Assembly (NCBI GenBank): GCA_965219915.1 | Contig: OZ244794.1 | Span: forward strand, 1,674,001 to 1,738,000 | Length of the DNA: 64,000 nucleotides | From: Bin80 sp965219915 | Lineage (GTDB): Bacteria > Bacteroidota > Rhodothermia > Rhodothermales > Bin80 | Reading direction: 5' to 3' | Part shown: positions 9,428-18,424 of the stretch, one piece after another | Position numbering within the stretch: the first letter of the stretch is position 1 | Layout: each line of letters begins with the position of its first letter | The notes under the pieces: model-generated | Databases searched by the model: none | What the model was told of the DNA's origin: nothing | What the model saw: the letters and a program-made list of their open reading frames with translations, nothing else | Translations under genes and position numbers: made by a program

Positions 9428-10786
9428 ATGACACTTAGAACGTTACTACTCGCAGCATCAGCCATTATGGTTAGCACTACCGTTAGTGCGCAGAACTGGA
9501 TCGATATGGGGCCATTTCCCGCAGATTCATCCTTTACCCTCCCAACTCATGGCCTTGCCGTAGACGGTGAGGGCAAGATTTGGGTTGATCAGTTCACTCG
9601 TACTCCCGCGTTGAGTATGAACGGTGATACATTGAGGGATGCAAACGGTGAATCATTCACTTCTGGCCCGATTTGGATTTACAATCCAGATGGAACTTTG
9701 GCGATGGAACCCATTCACATTATCGGCACGGACACTCTCGGTTCCTTCGGGGAAGGTGGTTTTGTAGGCGGATTGAAAACCGATATCGATGGCAATATAA
9801 TTGTTGCGATTCGGCAAGGTGGGGTAGGTGGCATTTTATACCGGTTTAATCATCAGACCGGGGAGGTCATGGATAAACATGTAACTGACGACTACTCGCA
9901 TGCCTCTCCTGGCATTGATGCTCGCGGCAACTTTTATATAGCCAACGTAGGAGCACCTGGTTCCAGTATAGCCGTTACCACGCCCAGTTTTGCTTTTGCT
10001 GGTCTAGTAACTGACACTCTGAAATTTGGGATTGGACGTAATGTAGAAGTATCTGCGGACGGGAATCACGTTTACTGGGCCAATTCAGTCGCTACACAGG
10101 CTCCTGGCCTCATTAAGTTTACTCGTCCTGATGAGTTCTCACCTTACGCGACGAATTTCAATCCTCTCGATTCTACTGGAATTGTCCATGCAGGACTTAC
10201 TTCTGAATCCAGTACTCGTGATCCTAGCACAGGGCATGTCTGGTTTGGACATGCAAGAGATTGCTGCGGAAGTAATGCCGATTCCACCAAGTACACTTTC
10301 CTGACGTGGTATGGCATTGATCCTGCTACGGATGAACTTGTGGACAGTCTTAGTTTCAATTTACCTACGGATTATGCTGGTGAGAACACTCGCGCCATCG
10401 CGTTTACAGCTGACGGACTTTACGCGTACGTAGGGATATTTAATGGCGGACAGCCAACGGTTAAAAAATTCATGCGTGGCGCTAGGACAAGCATCCAACG
10501 CGATCCGGTTGAAATCCCGAATGGATTTACGTTGTCGCAAAATTATCCAAACCCGTTCAATCCTCAGACCAAGATTGAGTTTGAAATGAAGAATGGGGGC
10601 TTCGCGAAGCTCAAAGTCTATGATGTACTGGGCCGGGAGGTTGCCACACTTGTTGATGAGCATCTGGCTGCTGGCAAGTACACAGCTACTTTTAATGCTG
10701 CCAATACTCTTGCTTCCGGTACTTATGTGTACCAGCTAGAGGTCGCAGGGCATCGTCTGAGTGGCAAAATGACGCTCGTTAAGTAG
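9428..10786 (+). CDS. Secreted beta-propeller protein with T9SS type A sorting domain
   Basis: 452 residues from the ATG at 9428, chosen because it opens a good signal peptide (MTLRTLLLAAS to VSAQ). An upstream in-frame start at 9386 would place 14 polar residues before it. The body (about 30-360) is built of propeller-like blades, with phrases such as LAVDGEGKIWVDQ, LKTDIDGNIIVAI and IDARGNFYIANV. The last 85 residues are a textbook T9SS type A sorting domain: LSQNYPNPFNPQTKIEF, LKVYDVLGREVATL, then ASGTYVYQL and KMTLVK. Last gene of the plus-strand run and followed by a terminator. Function beyond surface display is not visible. Confidence 0.88.
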   Translation: MTLRTLLLAASAIMVSTTVSAQNWIDMGPFPADSSFTLPTHGLAVDGEGKIWVDQFTRTPALSMNGDTLRDANGESFTSGPIWIYNPDGTLAMEPIHIIGTDTLGSFGEGGFVGGLKTDIDGNIIVAIRQGGVGGILYRFNHQTGEVMDKHVTDDYSHASPGIDARGNFYIANVGAPGSSIAVTTPSFAFAGLVTDTLKFGIGRNVEVSADGNHVYWANSVATQAPGLIKFTRPDEFSPYATNFNPLDSTGIVHAGLTSESSTRDPSTGHVWFGHARDCCGSNADSTKYTFLTWYGIDPATDELVDSLSFNLPTDYAGENTRAIAFTADGLYAYVGIFNGGQPTVKKFMRGARTSIQRDPVEIPNGFTLSQNYPNPFNPQTKIEFEMKNGGFAKLKVYDVLGREVATLVDEHLAAGKYTATFNAANTLASGTYVYQLEVAGHRLSGKMTLVK

Positions 10787-10806
10787 ATTCGTGTTGAGAT
10801 TTGCAT

Positions 10807-10850
10807 AAAGGGTATCCCTTGTCGCGTACGGGGGATACCCTTTATTGTAT
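10807..10850 (+). terminator. Hairpin terminator after the TonB/T9SS run
   Basis: AAAGGGTATCCC (10807-10818) is perfectly complementary to GGGATACCCTTT (10832-10843), giving a 12-bp stem with a 13-base loop followed by a T-rich ATTGTAT tail. Placed 20 bases after the stop of the T9SS propeller gene, it is a good rho-independent terminator for the plus-strand unit. Confidence 0.8.
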
Positions 10851-11323
10851 CTCTAACCGTGGGGAAACTTCTGATTCCTAAACCATCTTTATTTCTTGCA
10901 TTGTGGTTGGCTATTATCGAATCAGTGAAGGCGCAGAGCTCCAATAGTATTACAAATGCCTTTCTGTCGGACATGGCACGCAGCAGGCTGGGTCGACGAA
11001 CGCTTCTTCCGAAAATTCGCTTCAATTACATTAAGTGTAGTGCATCTCGCCTCTGGAAGAGTTAGCCTCGGGAGCTTCGAATCCAATCTGCTGACGGCGC
11101 TGGAAACAGTCCGAAGCTGGGGGGTCGGTTTCCCGCGGATGATCTGCATTCTGGTAGCAATCAATCCGTCAGACGACCCACTATCCACCAAGGAGTTTTG
11201 GACTACGGAGGCCGCAATGGTTCATCATGTAACGTAGCGCACTTCGGGCAGCAAATACCAGGAGATAGCCTGGGGTGCTGTTACAATAGGCCGCCGTGTG
11301 TCACGGAAGGGTAAACCCTGTGG
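10851..11323. other. Intergenic region without a convincing gene
   Basis: About 470 bases between convergent units. A plus-strand frame at 10859-11065 (68 codons) begins with a signal-peptide-like segment ending SVKAQ and then loses any recognisable pattern. It may be the degraded 5' end of a secreted-protein gene or chance. Near 11294-11320 two small hairpins (CCGTG/CACGG and AGGG/CCCT) precede the end of the minus-strand gene and could help terminate it. No tRNA found. Confidence 0.4.
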
Positions 11324-12487
11324 CTAGTCTTCCAAGAGCTCAATACTGGCACCACGCACAATCCCGACCAATGGAATGTATTCAGCATCACCATCGTCGT
11401 CAAAGGAAAATGAACCGTAGATGGTATCTACATTGCGCGTCTGCGCCAGCTGTTCCCTAACTGCATCATTAGAAATATTATCGGGCGTGACTTCCATGAT
11501 TGCCCGCAGCAGAAGGTCTGCTCCAGCATATGTCCTTGCATTAAAGTCGCTCGGCGTACCATTATATCGACTCTGATGCTCTTTCACATATGCTTGGCTT
11601 GCAGGGTGATTGCTACTTGCGATCCATACCTGAAGAACGAGAATTCCCTCTGTTGATGCAGGTGCTGATTCGCGAGCCGAGCGGATATCAGAAGTGCTCA
11701 GCAGAGTGATCACAAATGGCAAATCCGTTACTCCCAGCTCATGGGCCTGCAGGATGAAACTGTGACGGTCAGCGGTAAGTCCGAAAAAGAAAAGAGCATC
11801 CAACTTCGGATTTGCATTTATAAGTGCATTAATCTGAGGGGTCAGATCGGGTACAGGGTCACTGCCCGGTCGGTTGTAAGACTGCTTCATTCCCACAGAC
11901 ACACCACCAAGTTGACCCACTTCTTCAATAAATTTGTCCTCGGCATTTTGAGAAAAGTGATCGCCTGCATTGGTCAGCACCCCGACGTTCTTGTAGTCCA
12001 GATATTTCTGAGTTACACTTACTCCAGTAGGCATCAGAACATCAACAGTAAGCGAAGAACGGAAGAGCCAATCAGATTTGGCAGCCAGTCCCTGTGCGGC
12101 GGAAGCGGGGGCAATGGTGACGACCCGGGTTTCATCAATAAGAGGAATGATATGGTTTGTATTCGAAGAGGAATAGGGTCCTACGATAAACACAACTCCT
12201 TTTGAAATAAGGTTGCGGAATGCCTCCTCAGTACCTTCGGTAGTGCTCTTGGTATCTTCAACAGCGAGTCGAAAGGATGGAGCACCTTCCTCGAGGTCTT
12301 CATTCGCGAGAGCTACAGCCATTTCCGTCGCGGTACGCATATCCTGTCCAGCCCGGCTTGAGGTGCCAGTCAGAGGGGCAGCGAGGCCAATGGTGATTTG
12401 TGACGGTTGTTGACTACTGCTTGATGAGTCACATGCACTCAGGCTTAGAAAAATCGCGAAAGACAGACAGATGAATAAGATTCTCAT
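11324..12487 (-). CDS. Branched-chain amino-acid-type ABC transporter substrate-binding lipoprotein
   Basis: About 387 residues from the ATG at 12485-12487; a TTG two codons upstream is less likely. The N-terminus is a lipoprotein signal with lipobox LSAC followed by a serine-rich linker. The mature part is a periplasmic binding protein type 1 fold of the LivJ/LivK kind (IGLAAPLTGTSSRAGQDMRTA, then VVFIVGPYSSSNTNHIIPL and IAPASAAQG). Such proteins capture amino acids, amides or urea for LivHMGF permeases. No permease or ATPase gene is near, so it either works with a distant transporter or has a sensory role. Ligand not predictable. Divergent from galactokinase across about 195 bases that must hold both promoters. 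Confidence 0.85.
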   Translation of the reverse strand: MRILFICLSFAIFLSLSACDSSSSSQQPSQITIGLAAPLTGTSSRAGQDMRTATEMAVALANEDLEEGAPSFRLAVEDTKSTTEGTEEAFRNLISKGVVFIVGPYSSSNTNHIIPLIDETRVVTIAPASAAQGLAAKSDWLFRSSLTVDVLMPTGVSVTQKYLDYKNVGVLTNAGDHFSQNAEDKFIEEVGQLGGVSVGMKQSYNRPGSDPVPDLTPQINALINANPKLDALFFFGLTADRHSFILQAHELGVTDLPFVITLLSTSDIRSARESAPASTEGILVLQVWIASSNHPASQAYVKEHQSRYNGTPSDFNARTYAGADLLLRAIMEVTPDNISNDAVREQLAQTRNVDTIYGSFSFDDDGDAEYIPLVGIVRGASIELLED

Positions 12488-12683
12488 GACCAAACGGAGG
12501 TCTAAAAAGTGTGGGACATCTTAAAAACATGAAACGGCGATGTTCCCGATATTTTATCACCAATACAATACCTCGCCCTTTTGTGTCAACTTGAAGAAGC
12601 AGTATTTTCGGGGAGGTTGATTTGGGGCACTAGGCTAACCTGTCACTCCGGTTAATTCTATTACTTTTTTCTCAATCGTGGTA

Positions 12684-13832
12684 ATGCCCGATATGGAGCA
12701 GGCAGCAAGGGAGGCTTTTGCAATATGGCGCGGAAGCGCCGACCGAGTAATCGTGGCGCGAGCGCCAGGCCGTGTCAATCTTGTGGGTGATCATACGGAC
12801 TACAATGATGGCCTAGTATTGCCGATGATCCTGGACCGTGCGGTATATGTTGCCGCGCGCCTCAGCATAGATGGAACCCATCATCTTTGGTCTGAGAATT
12901 ATCGGGAAGGTGTATCCTTTTCACCGGGGCAATGGCCGAGAGTGCCGCTCGGGCACTGGGCTTCCTATATCGGCGGGATGATCCAGGAATTGCCACCACC
13001 TGGCCCGATCGAACTCCTTGTTACGGGCAATGTACCTCTCGGAGCCGGGCTCAGCTCTTCTGCCGCACTGGAGATGGCAATTGGATTGGTCCTGGAAGCT
13101 CTTCGAGGCAAGTCATTGCCCGCGCTTGAACTTGCTCAAATTGGGCAGCGCGTGGAGCATCGATACGCAGGCGTCAAGTGCGGGATAATGGATCAAATTG
13201 TGTCAAGAGTCGGCCGGACTGGACACGCCCTTTTCCTGGATTGCCACACGCTGAAGTGGGAGCATATTCCTATTGAGAGTGATGACGTGCAGTTTCTTGT
13301 GATTGACAGCCGCATCAGACGGCAACTGGCAACCTCCAAGTACAACGAGCGGCGTGCGGAATGTCAAAAGGCACTTGAATGTATGCAGTCATCAGATGCA
13401 ACAATTACTTCACTTCGTTACGCTGGAGCCCATCATGTTAGGGAGATAAAAGAATCCGTATTGCGGCGGCGTATAAGGCATGTGATTAGCGAGAACAAAC
13501 GTGTGGAGGCAGCCTGCAGCGCAGTGGTCCATTCGCATTGGAGTACACTTGGTAGGATATTCAGTTTATCACACGAAAGCTTACGTGAGGATTACGAAGT
13601 AAGCTGCGAAGAGATGGATTTTATGGCAGCATATGCGGAACTACATCCCGGAGTGATTGGAGCGAGGATGATGGGAGGTGGTTTTGGTGGTTGTACAATC
13701 AATCTAGTAAAGGCTGGGGACGGACCTGCCGTAGCAGCATCGGTTACGGCAGCCTACGAAGACAAATACAAGCAGAAGCCTGTTGCTCATATAATTGGTC
13801 CGGGACTAGAGGCCAGGTGCAGTTATGATTGA
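12684..13832 (+). CDS. galK: Galactokinase
   Basis: GHMP-family galactokinase, phosphorylating alpha-D-galactose at C1 in the Leloir pathway. The galactokinase signature is present near the N-terminus as APGRVNLVGDHTDYNDG (aspartate where many family members have glutamate, a known variant). The ATP-binding GHMP motif PLGAGLSSSAALE lies near residue 120 and the C-terminal GARMMGGGFGGC motif is present. Length about 382 residues is normal. I chose ATG 12684; GTG 12678 and ATG 12693 are alternatives, and there is no Shine-Dalgarno sequence to decide. No galT, galE or sugar transporter lies beside it; its neighbours are an aldolase and a kinase/aminotransferase fusion, so it may act on a related sugar. 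Confidence 0.9.
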   Translation: MPDMEQAAREAFAIWRGSADRVIVARAPGRVNLVGDHTDYNDGLVLPMILDRAVYVAARLSIDGTHHLWSENYREGVSFSPGQWPRVPLGHWASYIGGMIQELPPPGPIELLVTGNVPLGAGLSSSAALEMAIGLVLEALRGKSLPALELAQIGQRVEHRYAGVKCGIMDQIVSRVGRTGHALFLDCHTLKWEHIPIESDDVQFLVIDSRIRRQLATSKYNERRAECQKALECMQSSDATITSLRYAGAHHVREIKESVLRRRIRHVISENKRVEAACSAVVHSHWSTLGRIFSLSHESLREDYEVSCEEMDFMAAYAELHPGVIGARMMGGGFGGCTINLVKAGDGPAVAASVTAAYEDKYKQKPVAHIIGPGLEARCSYD

Positions 13833-13882
13833 TTGCGGGCATTCTTGTATTATTGTCTGCCATAATTCTCAATTATTCTGTA

Positions 13883-14800
13883 ATGCATAGTACACGACCT
13901 GCTGTGCTGACGGCCTCACTGACGCCCTTGGACCAGGACCTGAATATTGATGGCAATCATCTGGCGCGTCATGTGCAATGGCTCCTGAGGCGGGGTGCCA
14001 GTGGGGTGGTTCTAATGGGCACAACGGGAGAGGCTAACAGCTTCAGCGCGTCAGAGAGAATGATGGCGTTGGAGGCGGTCCTAAGCTCTGGGGTTGATCC
14101 GCGGAAACTGATTGTTGGAACAGGATGTTGCGCACTGACGGACACAGTGGATTTAACAAGGAATGCACTGCGCGCCGGGGTACACCGTATTTTGGTGCTC
14201 CCGCCATTTTATTATAAGCAGGTTAGTGAAGACGGTTTGTTCGCTGCCTATGACCATTTACTCCAGTCCGTAGGGAATGACGAAATGAGGGTATACTTCT
14301 ATCATTTCCCGAAGATGAGCGCAGTTCCAATTTCTGTTGGACTTGTTGAGCGGCTTATTCAAGCGTACCCTGGCAGTATCGCCGGGTTCAAGGATTCCAG
14401 CGGAGACTGGGCGCACATCTCAGCGATGATTCGACATTTTCGTCAGCTGGATGTGTTTGCGGGGAGCGAGCAATTTTTGCTGGACACGCTCAATGCAGGA
14501 GGTGCGGGTTGCATTAGCGCAACGGCAAATGTAACCTCTCAGTTGGCTGCCGAAATATTGCATAGATGGAAGACTCCCGAGGCCAAATTGCTTCAGGCCA
14601 GACTGTATGGCATACGTAGAGTTGTCGAACAGTGGCCCATGATTCCGGCATTGAAAGCATTGATGCGGGAATTAACCCAACAGGGGAACTGGGCAAACTT
14701 AAGGCCTCCCCTCAATGCCTTGATGCCTCGTGAGGTATCTGCATGTATTCAGGCGTACCAGACGGCGTCTGGTGACAACCACAGTAAGTCAGAATATTGA
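13883..14800 (+). CDS. Dihydrodipicolinate synthase / N-acetylneuraminate lyase family protein
   Basis: 305 residues from the ATG at 13883. A longer frame opens with TTG at 13829 over the galactokinase stop, but only the later ATG starts the barrel directly (AVLTASLTPLD). Class I aldolase TIM barrel of the DapA/NanA superfamily: GTTGEANSFSASER loop near residue 45, the proton-relay tyrosine in VYFYHFPK, and the Schiff-base lysine in IAGFKDSSGD. Family members condense or cleave pyruvate with an aldehyde. The HFPK context instead of the usual YNxP argues against true DapA and suggests an aldolase of a catabolic path. Next to galactokinase and the kinase/aminotransferase fusion; substrate unknown. 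Confidence 0.82.
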   Translation: MHSTRPAVLTASLTPLDQDLNIDGNHLARHVQWLLRRGASGVVLMGTTGEANSFSASERMMALEAVLSSGVDPRKLIVGTGCCALTDTVDLTRNALRAGVHRILVLPPFYYKQVSEDGLFAAYDHLLQSVGNDEMRVYFYHFPKMSAVPISVGLVERLIQAYPGSIAGFKDSSGDWAHISAMIRHFRQLDVFAGSEQFLLDTLNAGGAGCISATANVTSQLAAEILHRWKTPEAKLLQARLYGIRRVVEQWPMIPALKALMRELTQQGNWANLRPPLNALMPREVSACIQAYQTASGDNHSKSEY

Positions 14801-14819
14801 ACCAGTTAAATTATTTCTA

Positions 14820-17800
14820 ATGTTAGAACACACGGCTCCCCGGTTCTCGGTAACGGAGGCTTCGTTACTGGCGCGAGAGCATTTTGGTTTGGACGGTCAC
14901 ACAACTGCGTTGCCCAGTCACCTTGACCAAAATTTCCGGCTTGACACCGAGTCAGGACGGTTTGTTCTAAAGCTGGCCAACTCAGCAGCAGAGAGCGATT
15001 ACGTTGACCTTCAGCAGGCTGTGCTAGCTCACTTGAAGCGGGATAGAGTAAAGCACATCCCCGAACTCGTCTGCGCTCGCAATGGAGCAGAGAAAGTGAT
15101 TGTAGAAGGCAAAAACGGTGAATGTCACCAGTTGTGGGCAGTCACTTGGCTTGAGGGCAGAGTACTTGCAGGTGTAACTCCGATGCTTGGATCGCTCGTC
15201 CGGGATCTGGGCGAATTCCTTGGACGACTCGATGGGGTTTTGAGCAGCTTTGAGCACGAATCAACGCATCGAGACTACATCTGGGATTTGCGTAAAGCTG
15301 ATCGCTTCGCAGAGTACTTGGAGTGCATTCCGGATTTTGAGCGGAGAGAACTCGTGCAAAGCATACTGCGAACTTTCAAGAGTAAGATACTCCCATGTCT
15401 GGACGAGTTGCCCCACAGTGTTATTCATCACGATGCCAATGATCATAATATCATCGTCGAGGGAACCGGCTATGATTCCAGGATTCGCGGACTAATTGAT
15501 TTTGGTGATACACTGCATACAGCTACGGTTGTCGAGTTGGCTGTTGCAGCAACCTATGTCATGATGGGTAAGCCTGATCCTGTCGGTATTGCCGCAGAAC
15601 TCATAAAGGGCTATCATTCGGCCCGGCCCCTGAGTGAGCCAGAAGTCTCGGTTCTCTACGAACTGGTTAAAGCCAGACTTTGCAGCAGTGTACTAGTCTC
15701 GGCTTACAGGGGATTGCTGGAGCCGGACAATGACTACATACGTATTTCAGAGAAAGGTGCGTGGGCCTTACTTCAGCATCTGTGCTCTGAGTCGCCAATA
15801 TTGGCCGAATATCGTTGGCGGTCCGCGTGTGGTATGGAGCCGTGCCCGAAGAGCCAACACTTGGTTACGTGGATTGGGCAAAGTACAGAAGAGTTCGCGC
15901 CGGTTTTAAGGCCAGATTTACGCAAGATAGATCCAATCGTGTTTGACCTGGGGGTCAGCAGTCCGATTACTGGGTTTCCGGGCAGTCAACCTGATCCGCG
16001 TAAGGCCTCGGCAGCATGGTTCAGGAGAATCAGACGTGCGGGGGCTGCTATTGGGATTGGCCGCTACGATGAGCCGCGCATCGTGTACACAGCAGAGCAC
16101 TTTCGTGTACCCAATAACGGATTTGACGAAACCCGCACGATTCACTTGGGCATAGACCTGTTCAAAGCAGCCGGTGAACCTGTTTATGCTCCGCTTGCGG
16201 GTAAAGTACATAGCCTATCCTTTTGTCCGGATCCCATGGATTTTGGAGGGGTCGCTATCCTGGAGCATAGTACAGGCGAAAGCATCTTTTATACGCTTTA
16301 TGGCCATTTAAGTGAACAGTCCATTCGCCAGTTGCGACCTGGTCAGCGAATTTCTAAAGGCGATCAGTTCGCACACCTTGGAGAACCGGAAGAGAATGGA
16401 GGATGGGTGCCGCATCTGCATTTTCAGGTGATCGCGGATCTGTTGGGCAATATTGGTCAGTACTGGGGGGTAGCACCTGCAAGTCAGCGGGACGTTTGGT
16501 TGTCTGTTTGCCCAGACCCGAATCTGATACTCGGGATTCCAGACAGATGCTTCCCAGACCAGTCCCCCCCTACCATTAATATTCAAACACGACGGAAGCA
16601 TTGTATAGGTGGTAATCTGAGTATTTCCTATCGCGCGCCTCTGCATATTGTTCGGGGGTATCTCCAGTATCTCTATGACGATACCGGGCGGACATTTTTG
16701 GATGGCGTAAACAATGTGCCACATGTAGGACACAGCCATCCCCGAGTAAATATTGCGGCTGCCCGGCAAATGCGTGTTCTAAATACCAACACACGTTATT
16801 TGCACCGTTCGCTTGTTGATTATGCTGAGCGTCTGGCAGCCAAAATGCCTGATCCACTTAGTGTATGCTATTTTGTGAACTCGGGGAGTGAAGCGAATGA
16901 TTTGGCTTTGCGCTTGGCATTTGCACATACCGGGCGCAAGGATATTGCCGTGTTGGATGGTGCCTATCACGGTCACCTGAGCTCACTAATTGCTATCAGT
17001 CCGTACAAGTATGATGGACCGGGTGGTGCTGGCGCCCCTTCATATGTACACAAGGCCTTAGTGCCGGATGTCTATCGGGGGCGGTTCCGTGGACCCGATG
17101 CGGGCGAAAGGTACGCTGATGTACTTCAAGAGATAATTGCATCTGTTCCCAATGGTATTGCAGCGTTCATTTGCGAATCTCTTCTCGGCTGTGGTGGACA
17201 GATAGAATTACCGGTGGGATATTTACAGGCGGTCTACGCACATGTACGTGCAGCAGGCGGGGTTTGTATTGCAGATGAAGTGCAGGTTGGATTCGGGCGC
17301 TTGGGCAGTAATTTCTGGGGTTTTGAGACGCAGAAAGCTATTCCGGATATAGTTGTTTTAGGTAAACCTATGGGTAATGGACATCCACTTGCAGGTGTTG
17401 TAACGACCCCGGAAATTGCTGCCTCATTTAATAATGGTATGGAGTTCTTCAGCACTTTCGGGGGTAATCCGGTTTCGTGTATGGTGGGTATGGCGGTACT
17501 GGATGTAATCGAATCCGAGAGTCTGCAGGAAAATGCGCACCGAACAGGAGAATTCCTGAAAGCATCCCTCCAGGAATTAAAGAAGAGCTATCCGATCATT
17601 GGAGATGTTCGGGGTCGGGGGCTTTTCTTAGGCGTGGAGCTCGTTCGGGATCCGGAGACATTGGAACCTGCAGAAAAAGAGGCGGCTTATGCTGCGAATC
17701 GTATGCGTGACTTAGGCGTGTTGGTTTCGACGGATGGCCCACTTCACAACGTATTGAAAATCAAGCCCCCGTTGGTATTCAATGAAGCCAATGCAGAGAG

Positions 17801-17852
17801 GCTCGCTGATACGCTGGACACCGTGCTACGGGAGGACGGGATGCGGTGTTAG
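14820..17852 (+). CDS. Triple fusion: APH-type kinase, M23 peptidase, class III aminotransferase
   Basis: 1010 residues from the ATG at 14820, which follows the aldolase stop by 19 bases; an upstream in-frame ATG at 14730 overlaps that gene. Domain 1 (about 10-330) is an aminoglycoside-phosphotransferase/hydroxylysine-kinase-like fold with the catalytic-loop HHDANDHN (203-210) and DFGD (227-230). Domain 2 (about 420-560) is an M23/LytM domain with HLGID (442-446) and HLHF (532-535), the metal ligands. Domain 3 (about 590-1010) is a class III PLP aminotransferase with NSGSEAND (687-694), DEVQ (849 region minus 30) and the PLP lysine in VLGKP (Lys849). In animals the separate kinase and lyase act on hydroxylysine or phosphoethanolamine, so kinase plus phospho-lyase is a reasonable inference. 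The M23 role is unclear. No signal peptide, so the product looks cytoplasmic. Confidence 0.9.
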   Translation: MLEHTAPRFSVTEASLLAREHFGLDGHTTALPSHLDQNFRLDTESGRFVLKLANSAAESDYVDLQQAVLAHLKRDRVKHIPELVCARNGAEKVIVEGKNGECHQLWAVTWLEGRVLAGVTPMLGSLVRDLGEFLGRLDGVLSSFEHESTHRDYIWDLRKADRFAEYLECIPDFERRELVQSILRTFKSKILPCLDELPHSVIHHDANDHNIIVEGTGYDSRIRGLIDFGDTLHTATVVELAVAATYVMMGKPDPVGIAAELIKGYHSARPLSEPEVSVLYELVKARLCSSVLVSAYRGLLEPDNDYIRISEKGAWALLQHLCSESPILAEYRWRSACGMEPCPKSQHLVTWIGQSTEEFAPVLRPDLRKIDPIVFDLGVSSPITGFPGSQPDPRKASAAWFRRIRRAGAAIGIGRYDEPRIVYTAEHFRVPNNGFDETRTIHLGIDLFKAAGEPVYAPLAGKVHSLSFCPDPMDFGGVAILEHSTGESIFYTLYGHLSEQSIRQLRPGQRISKGDQFAHLGEPEENGGWVPHLHFQVIADLLGNIGQYWGVAPASQRDVWLSVCPDPNLILGIPDRCFPDQSPPTINIQTRRKHCIGGNLSISYRAPLHIVRGYLQYLYDDTGRTFLDGVNNVPHVGHSHPRVNIAAARQMRVLNTNTRYLHRSLVDYAERLAAKMPDPLSVCYFVNSGSEANDLALRLAFAHTGRKDIAVLDGAYHGHLSSLIAISPYKYDGPGGAGAPSYVHKALVPDVYRGRFRGPDAGERYADVLQEIIASVPNGIAAFICESLLGCGGQIELPVGYLQAVYAHVRAAGGVCIADEVQVGFGRLGSNFWGFETQKAIPDIVVLGKPMGNGHPLAGVVTTPEIAASFNNGMEFFSTFGGNPVSCMVGMAVLDVIESESLQENAHRTGEFLKASLQELKKSYPIIGDVRGRGLFLGVELVRDPETLEPAEKEAAYAANRMRDLGVLVSTDGPLHNVLKIKPPLVFNEANAERLADTLDTVLREDGMRC

Positions 17853-18310
17853 TCAATGGACACGAGTGTGACTTCGAAAATCAAGGTCGAATTTCCCGGA
17901 ATAGGCCCCCTGCCTTGACTACCATATGCCAGTCCCGGCGGGACTATTAGTTGGCGTTCGCCTCCAACCTGCATGCCTGGCACGCCCAGATCCCATCCTG
18001 TTATGACTGCTCCAGTTCCCAGTCGGAAAAAATAGGGTTCCTGCCGGAGATACGAGGAATCAAAGAGGGTGCTGTCGGTTAGCCAGCCGTGGTAGTGCAC
18101 AGAAACGATGTCTCCGTTTGCTGCCGAATCGCCAGTCCCCACCTTGAAGTCGTGGTACCTGAGTCCACCAGTGAGCTCTATATAATCTTCCTCCGCCACC
18201 TTTCGAGGAACCGGTATGTTGTCTGGATTTGTGGGGACAGGTTCTGTGGAGCTGTCACAGGATGCCCAGACCAAAATCATCAAGGCCATTAGAGCACGTT
18301 GAGAGAGCAT
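17849..18310 (-). CDS. FKBP-type peptidyl-prolyl isomerase, exported
   Basis: 153 residues. A hydrophobic N-terminal segment ends at WASC, a possible lipoprotein cysteine (tryptophan at -3 is unusual), followed by a short linker. Residues about 45-153 form the FKBP fold: HDFKVGTGDSAANGDIVSVHYHGWL, FDSS, then VITGWDLGVPGMQVGGERQLIVPPGLAYG and LIFEVTLVSI. Substrate-pocket residues are in place, so prolyl isomerase activity in the envelope is likely. Its stop overlaps the stop of the convergent fusion gene by three bases. Confidence 0.9.
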   Translation of the reverse strand: MLSQRALMALMILVWASCDSSTEPVPTNPDNIPVPRKVAEEDYIELTGGLRYHDFKVGTGDSAANGDIVSVHYHGWLTDSTLFDSSYLRQEPYFFRLGTGAVITGWDLGVPGMQVGGERQLIVPPGLAYGSQGRGPIPGNSTLIFEVTLVSID

Positions 18311-18424
18311 GCTGGGATCATGCTGAAGAACTGCGGCTTACCCAAAAAGTGGTAACTTGTTTCCTTAGGAGCCACGGGCAAGTGGCATCATACGGATGAC
18401 TAAAACATTATTTGATTGATTCTG

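Noticed and set aside
11080..11100. TTCGAATCC resembling a tRNA T-loop
   Set aside because: No acceptor stem, D-arm or anticodon arm can be built around it.
13829..13882. Upstream TTG start for the aldolase, overlapping galactokinase
   Set aside because: The added 18 residues are hydrophobic and outside the barrel; the ATG at 13883 starts the fold directly.
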